A stretch of 64,000 nucleotides of DNA, taken from assembly GCA_963556495.2 (NCBI GenBank), contig OY747701.1:41494001-41558000 (forward strand), given 5' to 3'. Positions 40,851 through 52,447 of this stretch are shown here, one piece after another (within the stretch, counting starts at the first letter, position 1; each line of letters opens with the position of its first letter). The position numbers and the translations under genes are program-made. The notes under the pieces were generated by a model. That model did not search any database. It saw nothing but the letters and a program-made list of their open reading frames with translations, and was not told the origin of the DNA. Source of the DNA: Valencia hispanica. Its lineage: Eukaryota; Chordata; Actinopteri; Cyprinodontiformes; Valenciidae.

Positions 40851-42370
40851 CACTCAACAAAAATATAAACGCAACACCTTTGTTTCTGCTCCCATTTTTC
40901 ATGAGATGGACTTAAAGATCTAAAATTCATTCCAGACACACAATATTACCATTTCTCTCAAACATTGTTCACAAATCAGTCTAAATGTGTGATAGTGAGC
41001 ACTTCTGCTTTGCTGAGATAATCCATCCCACCTCACAGGTGTGCCACATCAAGATGCTGATCTGACATCATGATTAGTGCACAGGTGTACCTTATACTGC
41101 CCACAATAAAAGGCCACCCTGGAATGTGCAGTTTTGTCTCACAGCAAAATGCCACAGATGCCACAAGCTTTGAGGGAGCGTGTAATTGGCATGCTGACAG
41201 CAGGAATGTCAACCAGATCTGTTGCTCGTGCATTGAATGTTAATTTCTCCACCATAAGCCGTCTCCAAAGGCGTTTCAGAGAATATGGCAGTACATCCAA
41301 CCGGCCTCACAACCGCAGACCACGTGTAACCACACCAGCCCAGGACTTCCACATCCAGCAGGTTCACCTCCAAGATCCTCTGAGACCAGCCACTAGGACA
41401 GCTGCTGAAACAATTGGTTTGCATAACCAAACAATTTCTGCACAAACTGTCAGAAACCGTCTCAGGGAAGCTCAACTGCATGCTCGTCGTCCTCATCGGG
41501 GTCTTGACCTGACTCCAGCTCGTCGCCGTAGCAGACTTGAGTGGGCAAATGCTCACATTCGATGGCGTCTGGCACGTTGGAGAGGTGTTCTCTTCACGGA
41601 TGAATCTGGGTTTACATTGTTCAGGGGAGATGGCAGACAGCGTGTGTGGCGTCGTGTGGGTGAGCGCTTTGCTGATGTCAATGTTGTGGATCGAGTGGCC
41701 CATGGTGGTGGTGGGGTTATGGTATGGGCAGGCATCTGTTATGGACGAAGAACACAGGTGCATTTCATTGATGGCATTTTGAATGCACAGAGATACCGTG
41801 ATGAGATCCTGAGGCCCATTGTTGTGCCATACATCCATGAACATCACCAAATGTTTCAGCAAGATAATGCACGGCCCCATGTTGGAAGGATCTGTACACA
41901 ATTCTTGGAAGCTGAAAATGTCCCAGTTCTTGCATGGCCAGCATACTCACCGGACAGGTCACCCATTGAGCATGTTTGGGATGTGCTTGACCGGCGTATA
42001 CGACAGCGTGTACCAGTTCCCCACTAATATCCAACAACTTCGCACAGCCATTGAAGAGGAGTGGACCAACATTCCACAGGCCACACATTCCACACATTCC
42101 AGGGTGGCCTTTTATTGTGGGCAGTAAAAGGTACACCTGTGCAATAATCATGATGTCAGATCAGCATCTTGATGTGGCACACCTGTGAGGTGGGATGGAT
42201 TATCTCAGCAAAGCAGAAGTGCTTACTATCACACATTTAGACTGATTTGTGAACAATGTTTGAGAGAAATGGTAATATTGTGTATCTGGAATGAATTTTA
42301 GATCTTTAAGTCCATCTCATGAAAAATGGGAGCAGAAACAAAGGTGTTGCGTTTATATTTTTGTTGAGTG
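40851..42370 (+). mobile_element. Tc1-like DNA transposon, near full length
   Basis: A 1,520-bp element starting CACTCAACAAAAATATAAAC and ending in its complement. It is flanked by TA dinucleotides at 40,849-40,850 and 42,371-42,372, the target duplication of Tc1/mariner elements. The inverted repeats are unusually long, about 270 bp each (40,851-41,123 and about 42,099-42,370), and differ at only scattered positions, so the insertion is fairly recent. It contains one transposase gene with a frameshifted 3' end and sits inside an older LINE. Confidence 0.95.
41149..42027 (+). pseudogene. Tc1-family transposase (DD34E), C-terminally frameshifted
   Basis: This is a cut-and-paste transposase of the Tc1/mariner superfamily. 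The ATG at 41,149 gives MPQMPQALRERV and 292 codons. Residues 6-46 form the first helix-turn-helix (MSTRSVARALNV), NRRPRVTT (55-62) is the GRPR-like linker, and a second HTH spans about 63-115. Catalytic residues are D151 (FTDESGF), D239 (FQQDNARPH) and E274 (SPIEHVWD) with 34 residues between the last two. The frame ends early at RVPVPH; the continuation (NIQQLRTAIEEEWTNIPQAT) is in another frame from about 42,024, consistent with a one-base insertion. The region after it is shortened before the right inverted repeat begins, so the usual C-terminus is missing. All catalytic residues are intact but activity is unlikely. Confidence 0.93.
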
Positions 42371-42372
42371 TA

Positions 42373-42503
42373 AGTGTTCAACTTCCTCCAAGGCCTTTTT
42401 CAAACTTCGAAAGTATTGATCTTTAAATTTTGTATATCAAGTGTTCAACTTTTTTGTTATTTTAGTTTGAAATAAATTAATAAGAACAAAAAAAAAAAAA
42501 ACA
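42373..42503 (+). mobile_element. 3' end of the LINE split by the Tc1 insertion
   Basis: Sequence after the right TA of the Tc1 element continues the LINE and ends in 'aataaattaataagaac' plus a run of about 14 A. The A-rich end suggests the 3' terminus of the LINE whose RT lies at 40,020-40,628. The assignment is by position and orientation. Confidence 0.5.
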
Positions 42504-43212
42504 CTGGCTTTCCCTCTTTATAGTACTTTATTGAAAAAATCCAACCAACTGCTATGAGTCGAATGAGAAACTATGAGGCATTCCTAAAAACTTATTTTGA
42601 GGTACATTTGACTGAAACATATCCCTGCTGTTGTTGTGTTGAGGATTACCATCGTCACTGAGATTAACAGTGAAAGTTTTAAATTTAACTTTGTAGCAGA
42701 ATATTTATATTCCTTAGCCAGTTTAATTGTTTTAGTTACTAAAATTATTAAAATTCATAATTAAATACATACAAAACGAGTTTCACTATTTGAACCACTT
42801 CCATAGCAGTTTTACATTTTTACTTTATTCACATTCTGTTACTACTGCTGGCTTGGTGAAAAATATCTCAGCAGAAACACAATTGTGGGAGTCTGAAAAT
42901 TGATCTTAAAACACTGGATGACTTAAAATGAGTGCACTCTGATAGGCAGCACTAATAGAGATGCATTTGAACTAGAGTTACTCAATTACAACCTGACATC
43001 AACTCAAGGACCCCATCTCCCCACCCCCATATGAACAGACAATCACACACACACAGGCACATACATATGAAGCAGTTGATGTAATAGAACCTACATGGAT
43101 CTCATAATACAGCAAATATCACAGGCTTCAGCAGGCTATTACCAAAATAAGAAAGAAATTCAGGAAGTAGCATAGCACAGAGTCTGCCTTATTAAATGTA
43201 CAGAATTACATT
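42504..43212. other. Non-coding DNA between transposons
   Basis: AT-rich unique sequence with a short CA tract near 43,046. No gene or repeat is recognised. Confidence 0.55.
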
Positions 43213-43840
43213 GTTATGTTTGTTAATCAAATCAAACTTTATTTATAAAGCGCTTTTCATACAAGAAGTTGCATCACAAAGTGCTTTACAGATTAAAATG
43301 ACCCCACATAAAACCACCTTCCCTTCCCTCCCCCACAGATTTAAAAGCATGGTCACAGTTATACCCCCCTCCCCCCAACCCATCTCCCATGCACACACAC
43401 AGTTAAAAGAAAAAGTAAAAAAGGACATTGGGCCGAGTGTAGATGAACCATGCAAGGAAAAGCCATCGGAGGAGCCATCTTCCCCGGCAGCGGTAGACTA
43501 ACAGCAGCAGCCGAGGCACTGACACAGGGCACCCAGTGGAGGAAAGGCCAAGACCCCCACCTCCACCCAAGCTCCACCTGGAGAGCACCCAGGCAGCCAC
43601 AGCCGACCACCGCTCCCAGGGCAGAGGGCTCCAACACAGGGGAAACACTGGAACGGGGATTGAGATAAATTAAAGTATGAAAATAAACAGTAAATTAATG
43701 TGCTAAGATTAAATAGTAAAACTGATAAAAATATAATCATATAAAACATGCAGAGCAGTAATAAATAATAATCAGTTAAAAGCTAGGCAAAAAAGGTGAG
43801 TATTGAGCCTGCTCTTAAAAACATGAACATTCTCTGCAGT

Positions 43841-45555
43841 CTAGAGGTTCACTGGCAGCCTTTTCCAGAGGTGAGGGCCATAAAACTGGAAAGACACCTC
43901 GCCATGCGTGTGTGTCCTGACTTTTGGGGTTACAAGGAGACAGGTGCCAGAGGAGCGCAGAGACCGCGAAGGTTTATATGGTAAAAGCAGTTCAGAGAGA
44001 TAAGAAGGCCCAAGACCATTAAGACACTTAAAAACCATTAAAAGAACCTTAAAGTCGATCCTGAAATGTACGGGGAGCCAATGCAATGATTCTAAGACCG
44101 GTGTAATGTGCTCCCGCCTCCTGCTCTACGTCAGGACACGTGCTGCTGAATTTTGTAGTAGTTATAAACCTGATATACTCTTTTTGGGAAGACCAGAAAG
44201 CAGGGCATTACAGTAATCAATTCTACTGGAGATGAAGCATGCATCAGTGTCTCCGTATTGGCCCGAGAGAGAATGGGGCGGACTCTGGCAATGTTCTTTA
44301 GTTGATAAAAACCTATTTTAGTAATATTTTTTATGTGAGGAATAAAAGTCAGCTCAGAGTCAAAAATCACGCCCAGGTTCTTCACTTGTAAAGAGGGATT
44401 AAAAGACAGTGATTGTAGTTTTGGTAAAAGTTTCTCTCTCTGAGCCTCAGGACCGATGACTAAAACTTCAGTTTTGTCCTGGTTGAGCTGGAGAAAGTTT
44501 TCTGCCATCCAGGATTTAATGTCTAAAATGCAGTTAAAAAGTGCATCCATTGGCCGTGTGTCATCGGGAGACAAGGAGATGTACAGCTGTGTATCATCAG
44601 CATAACTGTGAAAGTTGACTCCATGTCTTCTGATGACGCTGCCAAGAGGGAGCATATACAGGTTAAAAAGCACTGGGCCTAAAATTGAACCCTGGGGCAC
44701 ACCACATGTAATCCTATGGACCCTAGAGGAGCAGGTATGTAAACTACCATAAAAGTCCTGTCTGTGAGATAGGATGTGAACTATTTGTGAACAGCACCAG
44801 AGAGGCCAATCTGTTTTAAACGAGTTAAAAGAATAGTGTGGTCTACTGTATCGAAGGCAGCGCTTAGATCCAGTAGAACCAACACTGTCACCCTCTGTGC
44901 ATCATAGTTTAATCTAAAATCATTTAAAATCTTTAGAAGGGCCGTCTCTGTGCTGTGGTTCACCCTAAAACCAGACTGAAATTGCTCCAGGACAATGTGC
45001 TCATTAATAAAATCATTAAGTTGAATTAAAAAATTTTTTCTAAAATTTTGCTTAAAAAAGGTAAGTTAGATACCGGTCAAAATTGTTAAAATCATTCAAA
45101 TCTAAATTGCTCCTCTTCAACAGGGGCCTCACTACCGCCCCTTTAAAGGCGGCAGGAAAGACCCCCATCTGAAGGGAGCAATTCATCATGGTTAAAATCT
45201 CATCTCTAAAAGATCCATAAAAATGCTTAAAAAAGGAAGTGGGAATCGGGTCCAAAACAGATGTGGTGGGCCTCACTGAGGAAAAAACTTTATCAAGAGT
45301 CCCAGCTTCTACCAGGACAAAACTGTCCAGCGTTTCCTCTGGTAAAGACACACACTCAGATTTGTCTAAAACCATGTTACTCTGAGAAGATAAAATCTTA
45401 CATCTGATGGTGTCTACCTTCCCTCTGAAGTGGTCTGCGAACTCCTCACAAAGAGTGTTTGAGGGGGTTTTAGGAAATGCAGTAGTAGCTCTGTTAAAAA
45501 GTTTATCAATGGTGGAAAAAAGGATTTTGGAATTATTTTTATGTTCCGAGATCAT
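43841..45555 (-). pseudogene. L2 reverse transcriptase remnant (copy A)
   Basis: Blocks in order on the minus strand: the linker (45,555-45,052; LISEHKNNSKILFSTIDKL-like, ending in a garbled NYRP motif); 44,963-44,781 (STETALLKILNDF, VLLDLSAAFDTVDH); 44,700-44,131 (PQGSILGPVLFNLYMLPLG, FHSYADDTQLYISL, NFLQLNQDKTEVLVIG); and the thumb/C-terminal part 44,086-43,841 (HWLPVHFRIDFKVLL, LNGLGPSYLSELL). The catalytic YADD box is preserved, unlike in the other RT remnants here, but at least three frame breaks separate the pieces. No intact protein can be made. Confidence 0.85.
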
Positions 45556-46296
45556 TCACAATCGTTCACCATCCAGGACTTGCTGTATGCCAGGTGTAGA
45601 AGCTTCCCCAGGACTGCAGTGATGTTTAATTGGCGCCGAGGGCTTGTTCTGTGGGTTTGAGGTGAAGTGGAGCACTCCTCGGCGAGTTCTGGCTGCAGCC
45701 CGGGGTTTGGTGCGACGTGGGGGGCTGCAGGAGTCCGGCAGTTGCTCCTGTTGCTGGGAGGGATTAGGCGGCGCTCCTACGGAGCTACGGCGACCAGGGG
45801 CTGTCAGAGGAGGGAAATCCGCATCCAGGGCGCTGAAACAGTTTGATAGAGGCAGGCAGGTTGGAGGAGAGCGGTGGCGGCTGCTCCAAGCGCCTCCACC
45901 GCGGCCAACCGTTAACCGGGCACCCTGGAGCACCAGAGTGGAACTGATGGGGGCTTTTGGTTTAGCCCCCTGCTGGAACCAGCTGTCCTCCGCTGCAGCA
46001 GATGTTACGCAGGCGTTTGGCACCCTGAGTCCGCCTGGAGGCCCAGCGATGGATCCTCCCCCCACAGCTTTGCCGGGCTGGCAGGGAATAGTGTCCGCCA
46101 GCTGTGCACTGCTGGCGGCGGCGAAAGTCCGGCCGAAGATGATGTCCACGTCGCGCTCATGGTCCTGGATTTGGTGGAGTGTTAAGATCCTCTGCTCCTG
46201 CTCCAGAACCCTCTGGCTAAGTTTTGCGCAGCCATCACACCCAGGACTGCAGGTGAGTGGAGGCATGGTGGGGGAGAAGTTATCCGCGCTTCCCAC
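45556..46296 (-). pseudogene. L2 ORF1 N-terminal part (copy A)
   Basis: A 246-codon open frame beginning MGSADNFSPTMPPLTCSPGC. Residues about 15-60 contain a CSPGCDGC cluster and a heptad-like stretch (LSQRVLEQEQRILTLHQI) typical of the coiled-coil start of L2 ORF1. The rest is Pro/Ser/Arg-rich and includes SNCFSALDADFPPL. The esterase that normally follows is missing, and the frame stops just before the pre-RT linker at 45,555. Confidence 0.7.
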
Positions 46297-46409
46297 CGGT
46301 TAAAACGATCCGGTAAAAAACGTCCTGGTTATTAATAGGTCAGTGGTGTTTAAAAATCCGTTAAAACCGGTCTTTAAAAGGTTTAAAACCAGTTAAAAAC
46401 CATGCTTGA

Positions 46410-46589
46410 GGGGCGTCGCATGGCGCAGTGGGTTAAGACAGGTGCCCCATGTTCAGAGGCCTTAGTCCTCGATGCGGTTGTCCGGGGTTCGATTCCAGCC
46501 TGAGGACATTTGCCAAATGTCTCTCCCTGTCCACTTTCAATAAAGGCCACTGTGGCCACAAAAACCTTAATTATTATTTTTTTTAAACG
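46410..46589 (+). mobile_element. tRNA-derived SINE
   Basis: A pol III-type element with A box tggcgcagtgg (46,421-46,431) and B box ggttcgattcc (46,486-46,496). The 55-bp spacing with an extra segment suggests a class II (Leu/Ser-like) tRNA ancestor. The tail reads aataaaggccactgtggcca then A/T-rich. Direct repeats TGCTTGA at 46,403-46,409 and 46,590-46,596 mark the insertion, which lies within the 5' region of L2 copy A. It is not a functional tRNA gene: no acceptor-stem pairing is seen. Confidence 0.85.
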
Positions 46590-46660
46590 TGCTTGATAGG
46601 GAGCCGGTCTTGGCAGCTGACTGACGCTGACGCATGCGCACCACGAGACACCAGATGGTC

Positions 46661-47918
46661 ATTGCCCGGCTCTCTTGGTGCTGCTGGACCTCACAGCTGC
46701 TTTTGATACAGTCACGCTGTCCTTCTGTCTTGTTTATATCACTATGGTGGTATCCGTGGCTCAGCGCTTAAATGGTTTACCTCCTATTTGACAGACAAGT
46801 CCTTCTCAGTCATGCTTAATAATTTATCTCCCTCCAGTGTTGCTCTGTCTTGTGGGGTACCACAGGGTTCCATCCTTGGCCCCCTCCTTTTTCCCCTTTA
46901 TCTCCTTCCAGTTGGAGCAATCATAACTCAGTATTACCTTTCCTTTCACTGTTACGCAGATGATTTTCAGAGCTGCCAGACTTTGAAACCTGATAATAGT
47001 GACATTCAAAAGTTCCTCCCTGATGGCATCTCTGCAGTAAAAGCAAGGGTTGAAACAAAATGTCTTGTTTTTGAACAAAAAAAACCCCTGAATACCGTAC
47101 ATCTTGTTTGGTGAGAACGCCACCACTGATATAAGTGGTCTGAATTTTGGTTTTAGTGACATAGTAACAAATATGTGGGTGAACTTTGATAAGAATTTTA
47201 AATTTAATAAAAAAGTTGATTCAGTATTCAAATTGAGCTTTTACTACTTTTTTACGTCTTTTAGCTAAAGATAAGCCTTGTTTAAATCGTATTGATCATG
47301 AGAAGGCTATACACGCTTTTATCAGCTCAAGAATTGACTATTGCAATGCTCTTTATGTCGGTGTCTCTCAGTCTTCCCTCAACAGGCTTCAGTTGGTCCA
47401 GAATGCAGCTGCATGTCTTTTAACCGACACCTCCAGACACGAGCACATCACCCCTGTTTTAACATCCTTCCACTGGCTGCCTGACTGTTTTAGAATAGAT
47501 TTTAAACTTGTATTGTTCGTTTTTTTAAAGCTCTTAATGGTTTGGCCCAACTTTATATTTCTGATTTACTATGTTTTTGTGTCTGTATTAGAACAATTAT
47601 TAGGTCATCATCCCAGTTCTTCTTGAACGTTCCGAGAACTAACTATAAATGTTGGGGTGACCGGGATTTCTCGGTTGTAGCAACCAGTCTCTGCAATGAG
47701 CTCCATCTGGATCTACGCTCAATATCCAGGCTAAAGACCTTTTTATTCAGGAAGGATTTTAATACTCAGTAGTACCGTGACATTTTTATTCCAGATTTCT
47801 AACTTTATTCTCCTAGTCTTTTTTGTCTTTCTTTGTTTTTTCATTTCGAAAGCCCTTTGGCTGTCTGATTGACTGTTTTGTAAAGGGCTATATAAATCAA
47901 TAACTGAATGAATGAATT
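46661..47918 (+). pseudogene. L2-like LINE, 5'-truncated, RT to 3' end (copy C)
   Basis: Plus-strand LINE beginning inside the RT at the LDLTAAFDTV-like block (about 46,675). It continues with 46,788-47,114 (FSVMLNNLSPSS, GVPQGSILGPLLFPLYLLP, FHCYADDFQSCQTL), a frameshifted middle, 47,340-47,626 (LQLVQNAAACLLTDTSRHEH, FHWLPDCFRIDFKLVLF) and a last block near 47,640-47,772. The 3' end is 'taaagggctatataaatcaataac' with a TGAA tandem tail. The YADD residues remain but frames are broken. It lies head to head with L2 copy A. Confidence 0.82.
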
Positions 47919-50015
47919 ACATAAATATATAGTTTGTTTAAGCATTTTGTTAAAGATTTACCTCACATTTTTATTAGGTTTGAAAAAATACATTTTCCAA
48001 ATCTTGCATTTTGTAGTCAAATATGTGTGCATATGGCCACCTTCAGAAAGGACAAAGACTATTTCATGTCACACACACAAAAAAAGACACGGCTTAATGA
48101 AGTTTTATTCTGTGGACAAATTAACAATGTATGTTTAGAAATTTCTTTAACTGTCATCTCCTTGTGCTCCCTTTAAAAAGATATTTCATACAGTGTACTT
48201 AGTCACATAAGCTTCAATAAAGAATTTCAACAGATCTCCATGTTTGAATTATCAAAGTCAGTTTTATCTAAAATTTATGGAAACAAAAACTAAAGGATCT
48301 GTAATTTTAAGTTTTTGCTATAAATTACATTTGTATTATTATTGTCCTTTTAAAAATTTAGGAAAATCTATATTTATTCACGTAAACCAGATGGTGAACA
48401 GCTACAGGTTCTAAGAGAAGGGCTTTGTGTGTGTAGACGTACACATGTACTAAGGTTAATGGTACACTTGGATACAAACTATTCTCATCTAATATTAATG
48501 GGATATGCTAAACAGTAACACTTAGTCAGCACAGACGGGTATAGCATCTCTGAGTGCCAAGAGGAGAGATGAATAACATTTTGACTAAAGTTACACACAA
48601 TAATGACATAAATGAATATGTGGTGTAGTAAACTTTCAGAGAAATATTCCTAATCTATAAATAAATTGATAACTAAAAACAAATTTTTACAATAATAATA
48701 ATAATGATGTACTATACATAGTTTTATTTCTATATCTAAAACAGAAATAAGTAATAATTATTTATTATCCATTTGTCCTAAAATAATAAATAGAAAGATG
48801 ACAATTGACGGTGCAGCATAACCTTAAAAAAAAAATCAGAGACAGAAATCAGCAGATCAGACCATTAATTGCTCTTAGTCTGTAATTGCCTTCAATCTGA
48901 ATTTGTATCCAATTGAGTTGAAACAAAGTTTGCACTGACTGCATGGCTCTGTGTCTGTAATTGGATGTGTGAAACAGTCACCCGTTCTTTGAAACAAAAA
49001 CAACCACTTAGGCATGAACAGGAGCGCTTGGGAGACATCAATATTTCAGTCAGGTGTGTCGAGACAGAGAAAGGGGGAGACAGAGTGAGGAACATGAAAG
49101 CGGCAATGAGGGGAGGACCCCTTTCCATACTGAGGCATTCCCATGACTGACGGAAAGACTAAGGCTCAGTGTGTGTGTGTGTGTGCGTGTGTAAGTGTGT
49201 GCATTTATATACGTGATTTCCCACATCCTCACCCTGCTCTAACACTCGCTATTGTGTGTACCACCTCTGTCACCTTTCCTCTAATCAGGAGTTTAAATCA
49301 ATGACGTTGTCCAAAACTATAATTGCCCGTCCTTAAACTGCTTCTCTCGCAATATGCTTTCACCAAGAAATGACTCGGCAGCAGAAATACGCCTTTGCGT
49401 GTGTTGTTGTGTGTGTATGTGTGAGCTGGATTAAGAGTATTTTCTCATTACAGCACTGTCTGAATGTGTAGAAAGTGCTTCTCACATTGTTTTACACCAT
49501 CCTGAAACCTCAGAGCTCAGCACTAAGCAGCATAATACCCTGTTGTCCCACACTGATGCCTTCTTGTATAACTGTTTCCACAAAATGGCTCATAAGCTGG
49601 ACCCGTTGCACTTTACTGATTAGGCCGTACAAATTAGTAGACGGATAAAAATAAATTGGAAGACCAATTTGTTGGAAAGCTTTAAGGTAATTTCTCTGAT
49701 TATACACATGAGAAAAGAGAATAGTTTAAATAGTCATTTATGGTTCTCCAAAGCAGTTCCCAAGTGGTACAAATTTATGAGCCAAACAAACACAGATTTA
49801 AACATTACTAATGTACCAGTTAAATAAAGATGATGACAGGCCACACAACTTTGATAGCACTTATACCAATGTTTTCAAGACCATTGCTTTTGGTACTTGT
49901 AAGAAATAAGGCAAAACTATGATATTCCCAATTACTTTTAAAATTGTATTAAAATTCAGGAGATCAGTTTCTTTGTCTATTACACAAAATTTGGATAGCT
50001 CTGTATCAAGTCCGT
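47919..50015. other. Unique non-coding DNA
   Basis: No recognised gene. The segment 48,830-49,000 is CNE-like. A (GT)n tract lies at 49,170-49,190. Confidence 0.55.
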
Positions 50016-50210
50016 GGACTCCAAAGTTCTTTACATTACAATTAGTCACTCACCCATTCACACACACTTATGGTGGTAAACTCCTGGGGAACACTGAAAG
50101 AAGCGAGGGTGCCATTCAATCAGCACCACCGGCCCTCCGACCACCACCGGCAGGCAAAGGGAGCGAAGAGTCTTGCCCAAGGACACAAAGGCAAAGTGAC
50201 TGAGATGGAC
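50016..50210. repeat. Decayed dispersed repeat with 'cttgcccaaggacac' phrase
   Basis: The phrases 'ttctttacattacaattagtcactcacccattcacacaca' (position about 50,028-50,067) and 'cttgcccaaggacaca' are characteristic of a very common fish retroelement tail. Boundaries are unclear and no coding potential remains. Confidence 0.5.
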
Positions 50211-50639
50211 ACCCCAAGATTTGTGGGGTGGATTTTATGTGAGAGAAACAGGAAAGTAGTGCAAAGATGTGAAATTAAAGGAAAATCATTTGTGGTTTTC
50301 ACATTTCTTACAATTAATCTGAAAAGTGTTGCACAAATTTACATTCAGCCCCCCTTTTCTCCTCTTTAGCACACTCCAGTGCGACCGATCTCGTTCAAAC
50401 GTCACACCATACTATCCCTGGCAACAGACTCTATTGGATTTGGGCCTGGACTTTAACACGACCATTCTAACAAAGGACGTCCAGCTCTTTTACCGTCCCT
50501 ATGGGAAAATCTGGTTTGTAGCAGTGGTTAGGAACACATAACACAAGGCACAAGAGAAAACTTAATATAATGTAAATAAGAGAACCAATTTAGCCATAAC
50601 GTTATCAATTCAATTACACAAATGGATTGTTTTCCTGTT
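50211..50639. other. Non-coding DNA
   Basis: Nothing recognised apart from AT-rich unique sequence; open frames here lack any family resemblance. Confidence 0.5.
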
Positions 50640-51320
50640 GGAATGGGAACCTTAACCCCATTCCCAGTTTCTAGCTGGTTTTATTCCAGGATTGCCCTGT
50701 ATTTAGCTTTATTCATGTTCCAATCAAATCTGACATTGTCCTCTGTCCCTCGTGAAGAAAATTCTCTCCAAAGGCCTGATGCTGCCACCACCATGATTGA
50801 GATGGTGGGTTTAGGGTGTAGTGTCAGTTTTTCATGCATAGCATTTTTCACATAAGCTTTACAGTTTCCCTTTTTCCACATGTTTGTTTTGTCCCCTACA
50901 AGACTTGTGGAAAACTAAAAACATGACTTTGACGGTTTTTCTTCTTTAATAGCTTTGTTGTACAAAGCTGTTTCCATTTTCACATGATCCTTTGGATGTT
51001 TTCATAACCTAACTCTGCTCTAAGTTTCCCAACGTCTTTATCCCTAGGTAACTTCTGAATTCATTTAGTTGAACAACATTTAAATTAGGGGTATCAGAAT
51101 ATAGGTGGCAGAACACAAATGTATGCTACAAGTGTTAGATTCTTTATTGCAATTTTGAAAACCTTGTAACATTTCCTTCAAATTTCCAATTATCCACTAG
51201 TGTTGGTCAGCCACCTAAAACGGCAATACAATATATTGAAATAAGTGGTTGTAACATGAAAAAAGTGAGAAGGTTTAATAAATATCTTCTCTCTTTTGTG
51301 TAGGGGCTTGCAAGTATCTT
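50640..51320 (-). pseudogene. Degenerate Tc1-like transposon, internally deleted
   Basis: The plus strand carries the antisense of a Tc1 transposase region: 'gatgctgccaccaccatg' (the complement of the CATGGTGGTGGCAGCATC block of fish Tc1 genes), then 'ccacatgtttgttttgtccc' and 'acttgtggaaaact'. The right part (51,060-51,320), with 'taggggtatcagaata' and 'tggttgtaacatgaaaaa', fits the untranslated and inverted-repeat end of the same family. The coding part is full of indels and no terminal pair or TA duplication is clear. An old, dead copy. Confidence 0.7.
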
Positions 51321-52447
51321 TAAACTATGGCCTAAATTAGTTTCATTAACTCAATCTAGTGAGTGAAGCCATCTTGAGTGACTTCATGCCAAATAATCCT
51401 TCTGTAACTACCGAAGAGATGTAGCAGCAACACCAAACAATTGTTACATGAATACTGTGGAACCATACCGCACATCATGTTATGAGTGTGCATGGGAGTT
51501 TACTTACCACACTGTGTTACCCTGAGCTTAGGTTCTATTAAACTAGACAGACATCTCCTTGGCCGGACAGTGAAATACACTCATTTACACCAAATGATTA
51601 AAAGGGGAAAAAACATTCAAATTACATTACACAAACAAACAGTTCAACAGATAGCTACATCTCCTGGAAACAATGTGTCAAAGATAGACATCTGGGAGGA
51701 TGTCTGAATCTACCTGCCTGTTCATCTACACAGATGGACAGAATGGTAGAGAGAGCTGAGGAAGAGAAAGCAAAGAGGAAAGACAGACAGAAATTGAGAT
51801 GGAAAGAGAGATTTCTGGTTAACAAGGTGTTGAGCACGACAAGCCCTGAGGAGTCTACGCTCTCTTACCCTCAAAGATTAGACACCTTACCCTCCGTCAA
51901 TCCCACTCTCTCTCTTGTTGCGACACAAGGGGAACATGCCACTATCATGAGGGGGGCACCTGGGGAATAAACTCTGCCTTTCCTTCTCCTGGCTGATAAA
52001 AACACTAGCTTTTTGGAGATTTTTACTTTCTTCTCTTCCTGTTTGCTGCTTGATTTAACATCTTAACATGTTATTTTATACACATGAAACACATGACAAA
52101 GCTGAGGCTCGGTGAACACAAAAGTATGAATAATTGAATGGTTCACTGACATATGAAAGAGGTCCACCTAATTACCAGTAAGTCTTAATCCAGTCTAAGA
52201 TAAAATCAGTCTAACTAGCTATGGCCAGGTTTGTCAAGGGTAGTTATTTTAAGTACATAGTCATAATTAAACCAAACCCTACATCTATGTATGTTGAAGT
52301 CTAATTAGTTGTAAAGCTCTCAATGCCATATTCACAGCACAGAAGCCAAAAGCAACAGCATGAAGTCAGGGGTCAAGGTGTTTTTCAAATGTTTAAAAAC
52401 GCTGTGCAGCATAAACATATTTAATTTCCATACAGCTGATTACATTT
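51321..52447. other. Non-coding DNA
   Basis: Unique AT-rich sequence; no gene or repeat recognised. Confidence 0.5.

Larger units (their letters stand above)
43222..46660 (-). mobile_element. L2-type LINE, internally deleted copy A
   Basis: Minus-strand LINE. The 3' end lies at about 43,222 (plus strand 'aatcaaactttatttataaagcgc') and the 5' region reaches about 46,660 across a SINE insertion. It holds the N-terminal part of ORF1 (46,296-45,556) followed directly by the pre-RT linker and RT. The ORF1 esterase and the whole APE endonuclease are absent, so an internal deletion joins the two. The 5' region (46,300-46,400) contains several 'gttaaaacc'-like units. L2 elements copy themselves by target-primed reverse transcription; this copy lacks the nicking enzyme. 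Confidence 0.8.

Noticed and set aside
41209..41901. 230-codon open frame on the minus strand
   Set aside because: It is the exact antisense of the Tc1 transposase coding region, whose plus-strand frame has the DD34E motifs; the antisense frame resembles nothing.
45644..46303. 219-codon plus-strand frame
   Set aside because: Antisense shadow of the GC-rich L2 ORF1; the minus-strand frame has the L2 features and matches the element's orientation.
46410..46500. A functional tRNA gene
   Set aside because: A and B boxes are present but the cloverleaf acceptor stem is not, and the unit has a SINE tail and target duplications.
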